Both the position numbers and the translations under genes were made by a program. From Geobacteraceae bacterium (lineage in GTDB: Bacteria; Desulfobacterota; Desulfuromonadia; Desulfuromonadales; Geopsychrobacteraceae), in the NCBI GenBank assembly GCA_027064785.1, contig JAMOPE010000453.1, forward strand, positions 1-5,388: 5,388 bases of DNA, written 5' to 3'. Shown piece by piece: positions 4,886 to 5,388 of the stretch (its first letter is position 1; every line of letters starts with the position of its first letter). The notes below the pieces were generated by a model. It saw only the letters and a list, made by a program, of their open reading frames with translations. It did no database searches and was not told the origin of the DNA.

Positions 4886-5388
4886 TTAATCAATTTGAAC
4901 CTGTTCAACATGCCCCAGGCTGCTACCGAGAAACGCTCGGCCGACCCGCTCAAACCGGGTTGGGACATCGGTCACAAAAAAGTCTCGGCGACCTCCCTGC
5001 CCGGGATGATCCAATCCATTCTGCTGAAAAACCTGCTGCACCGCTTTAGCCGTTTCGGTTGCTGAATCAACTAAGACAACCTCTGCACCGAGCACCTGCT
5101 GCAACGTCTCACTCAACAACGGATAATGGGTACAGCCGAGGACCAGGGTATCAATATCGGCAGCCATCAAGGGTTGCAAATACTCGAGTGCGGTTAATCG
5201 CGAAATTTCGTGATTTGCCCAACCCTCTTCAGCTAACGGAACAAACAACGGACAGGCTGCTGAAACAATCTGTGCAGAAGGGAGCAGCGAGCGAATCGCT
5301 TCAGGATAGCGACCGCTATTGATGGTCCCTTCCGTTCCGATCACTCCGATCCGCTGATTACGGCTTTCGACAGCCCGCCGGGCACCTG
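4886..5388 (-). CDS. murI: Glutamate racemase (partial, N-terminal part outside the window)
   Basis: The C-terminal 167 or so residues of glutamate racemase, the cytoplasmic cofactor-independent enzyme that converts L- to D-glutamate for peptidoglycan. The frame enters from the right edge as GARRAVESRNQRIGVIGTEG, showing that it extends beyond the window and that the GTG at 5344-5342 is an internal valine, not a start. Visible hallmarks are IGTEGTINSGRY, ACPLFVPLAEEG and VLGCTHYPLL, which carries the second catalytic cysteine and its histidine. The first catalytic cysteine (A-C-N-T region) is in the missing N-terminal part. The C-terminus (RFERVGRAFLGSSLG) is typical, and the gene ends at TAA 4888-4886, 19 bases before the GerMN gene, with which it very likely shares a transcript. 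Confidence 0.95.
   Translation of the reverse strand, partial: GARRAVESRNQRIGVIGTEGTINSGRYPEAIRSLLPSAQIVSAACPLFVPLAEEGWANHEISRLTALEYLQPLMAADIDTLVLGCTHYPLLSETLQQVLGAEVVLVDSATETAKAVQQVFQQNGLDHPGQGGRRDFFVTDVPTRFERVGRAFLGSSLGHVEQVQID

Noticed and set aside
5342..5344. GTG as a start codon for the racemase fragment
   Set aside because: The upstream frame stays open to the edge and encodes typical racemase sequence, so this is an internal valine.

Overview
The window is an ordinary-looking stretch of a Gram-negative chromosome of moderate GC content, most likely from the Desulfuromonadales (Geobacter/Desulfuromonas/Pelobacter relatives). That assignment is inferred from gene content: an IscR-like Rrf2 regulator, a stand-alone LarE, a murI-GerMN pair, and an uncharacterised protein starting MIVGFNHNV, a family I associate with deltaproteobacteria. 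No mobile element, CRISPR array, tRNA or rRNA gene was seen.

Layout. At the left edge, the first 12 codons of a minus-strand gene with a strong Shine-Dalgarno site run out of the window; they resemble the start of a hot-dog acyl-CoA thioesterase. A 167-base divergent intergenic region follows and carries a near-consensus sigma70 promoter facing right. From it runs a plus-strand series of five genes: an Rrf2-family regulator with Fe-S type cysteines, the sulfur-insertion enzyme LarE, a four-helix membrane protein of unknown function, a secreted staphylococcal-nuclease-like protein, and a five-helix MscS-type mechanosensitive channel. Gaps of 6, 32, 3 and 34 bases without a convincing terminator make one operon possible. 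Rrf2-larE and membrane protein-nuclease are the tightest pairs.

The right third is on the minus strand and meets the first series tail to tail, with 11 bases between stop codons. Read in its own direction it holds the C-terminal part of glutamate racemase (murI, 5' end outside the window), a membrane-anchored GerMN-domain protein, a 77-base gap containing a possible 21-codon micro-ORF, and a conserved protein of unknown function with a proline-rich linker. The racemase-GerMN order recalls racE-gerM of Bacillus and suggests a cell-wall-linked function.

Nothing here is clearly an undescribed system. The points most worth a second look are the pairing of an Fe-S type Rrf2 regulator with larE, the unusual cysteine/histidine spacing of that regulator, the uncharacterised MIVGFNHNV protein, and the reading frame that continues past the GerMN stop codon.
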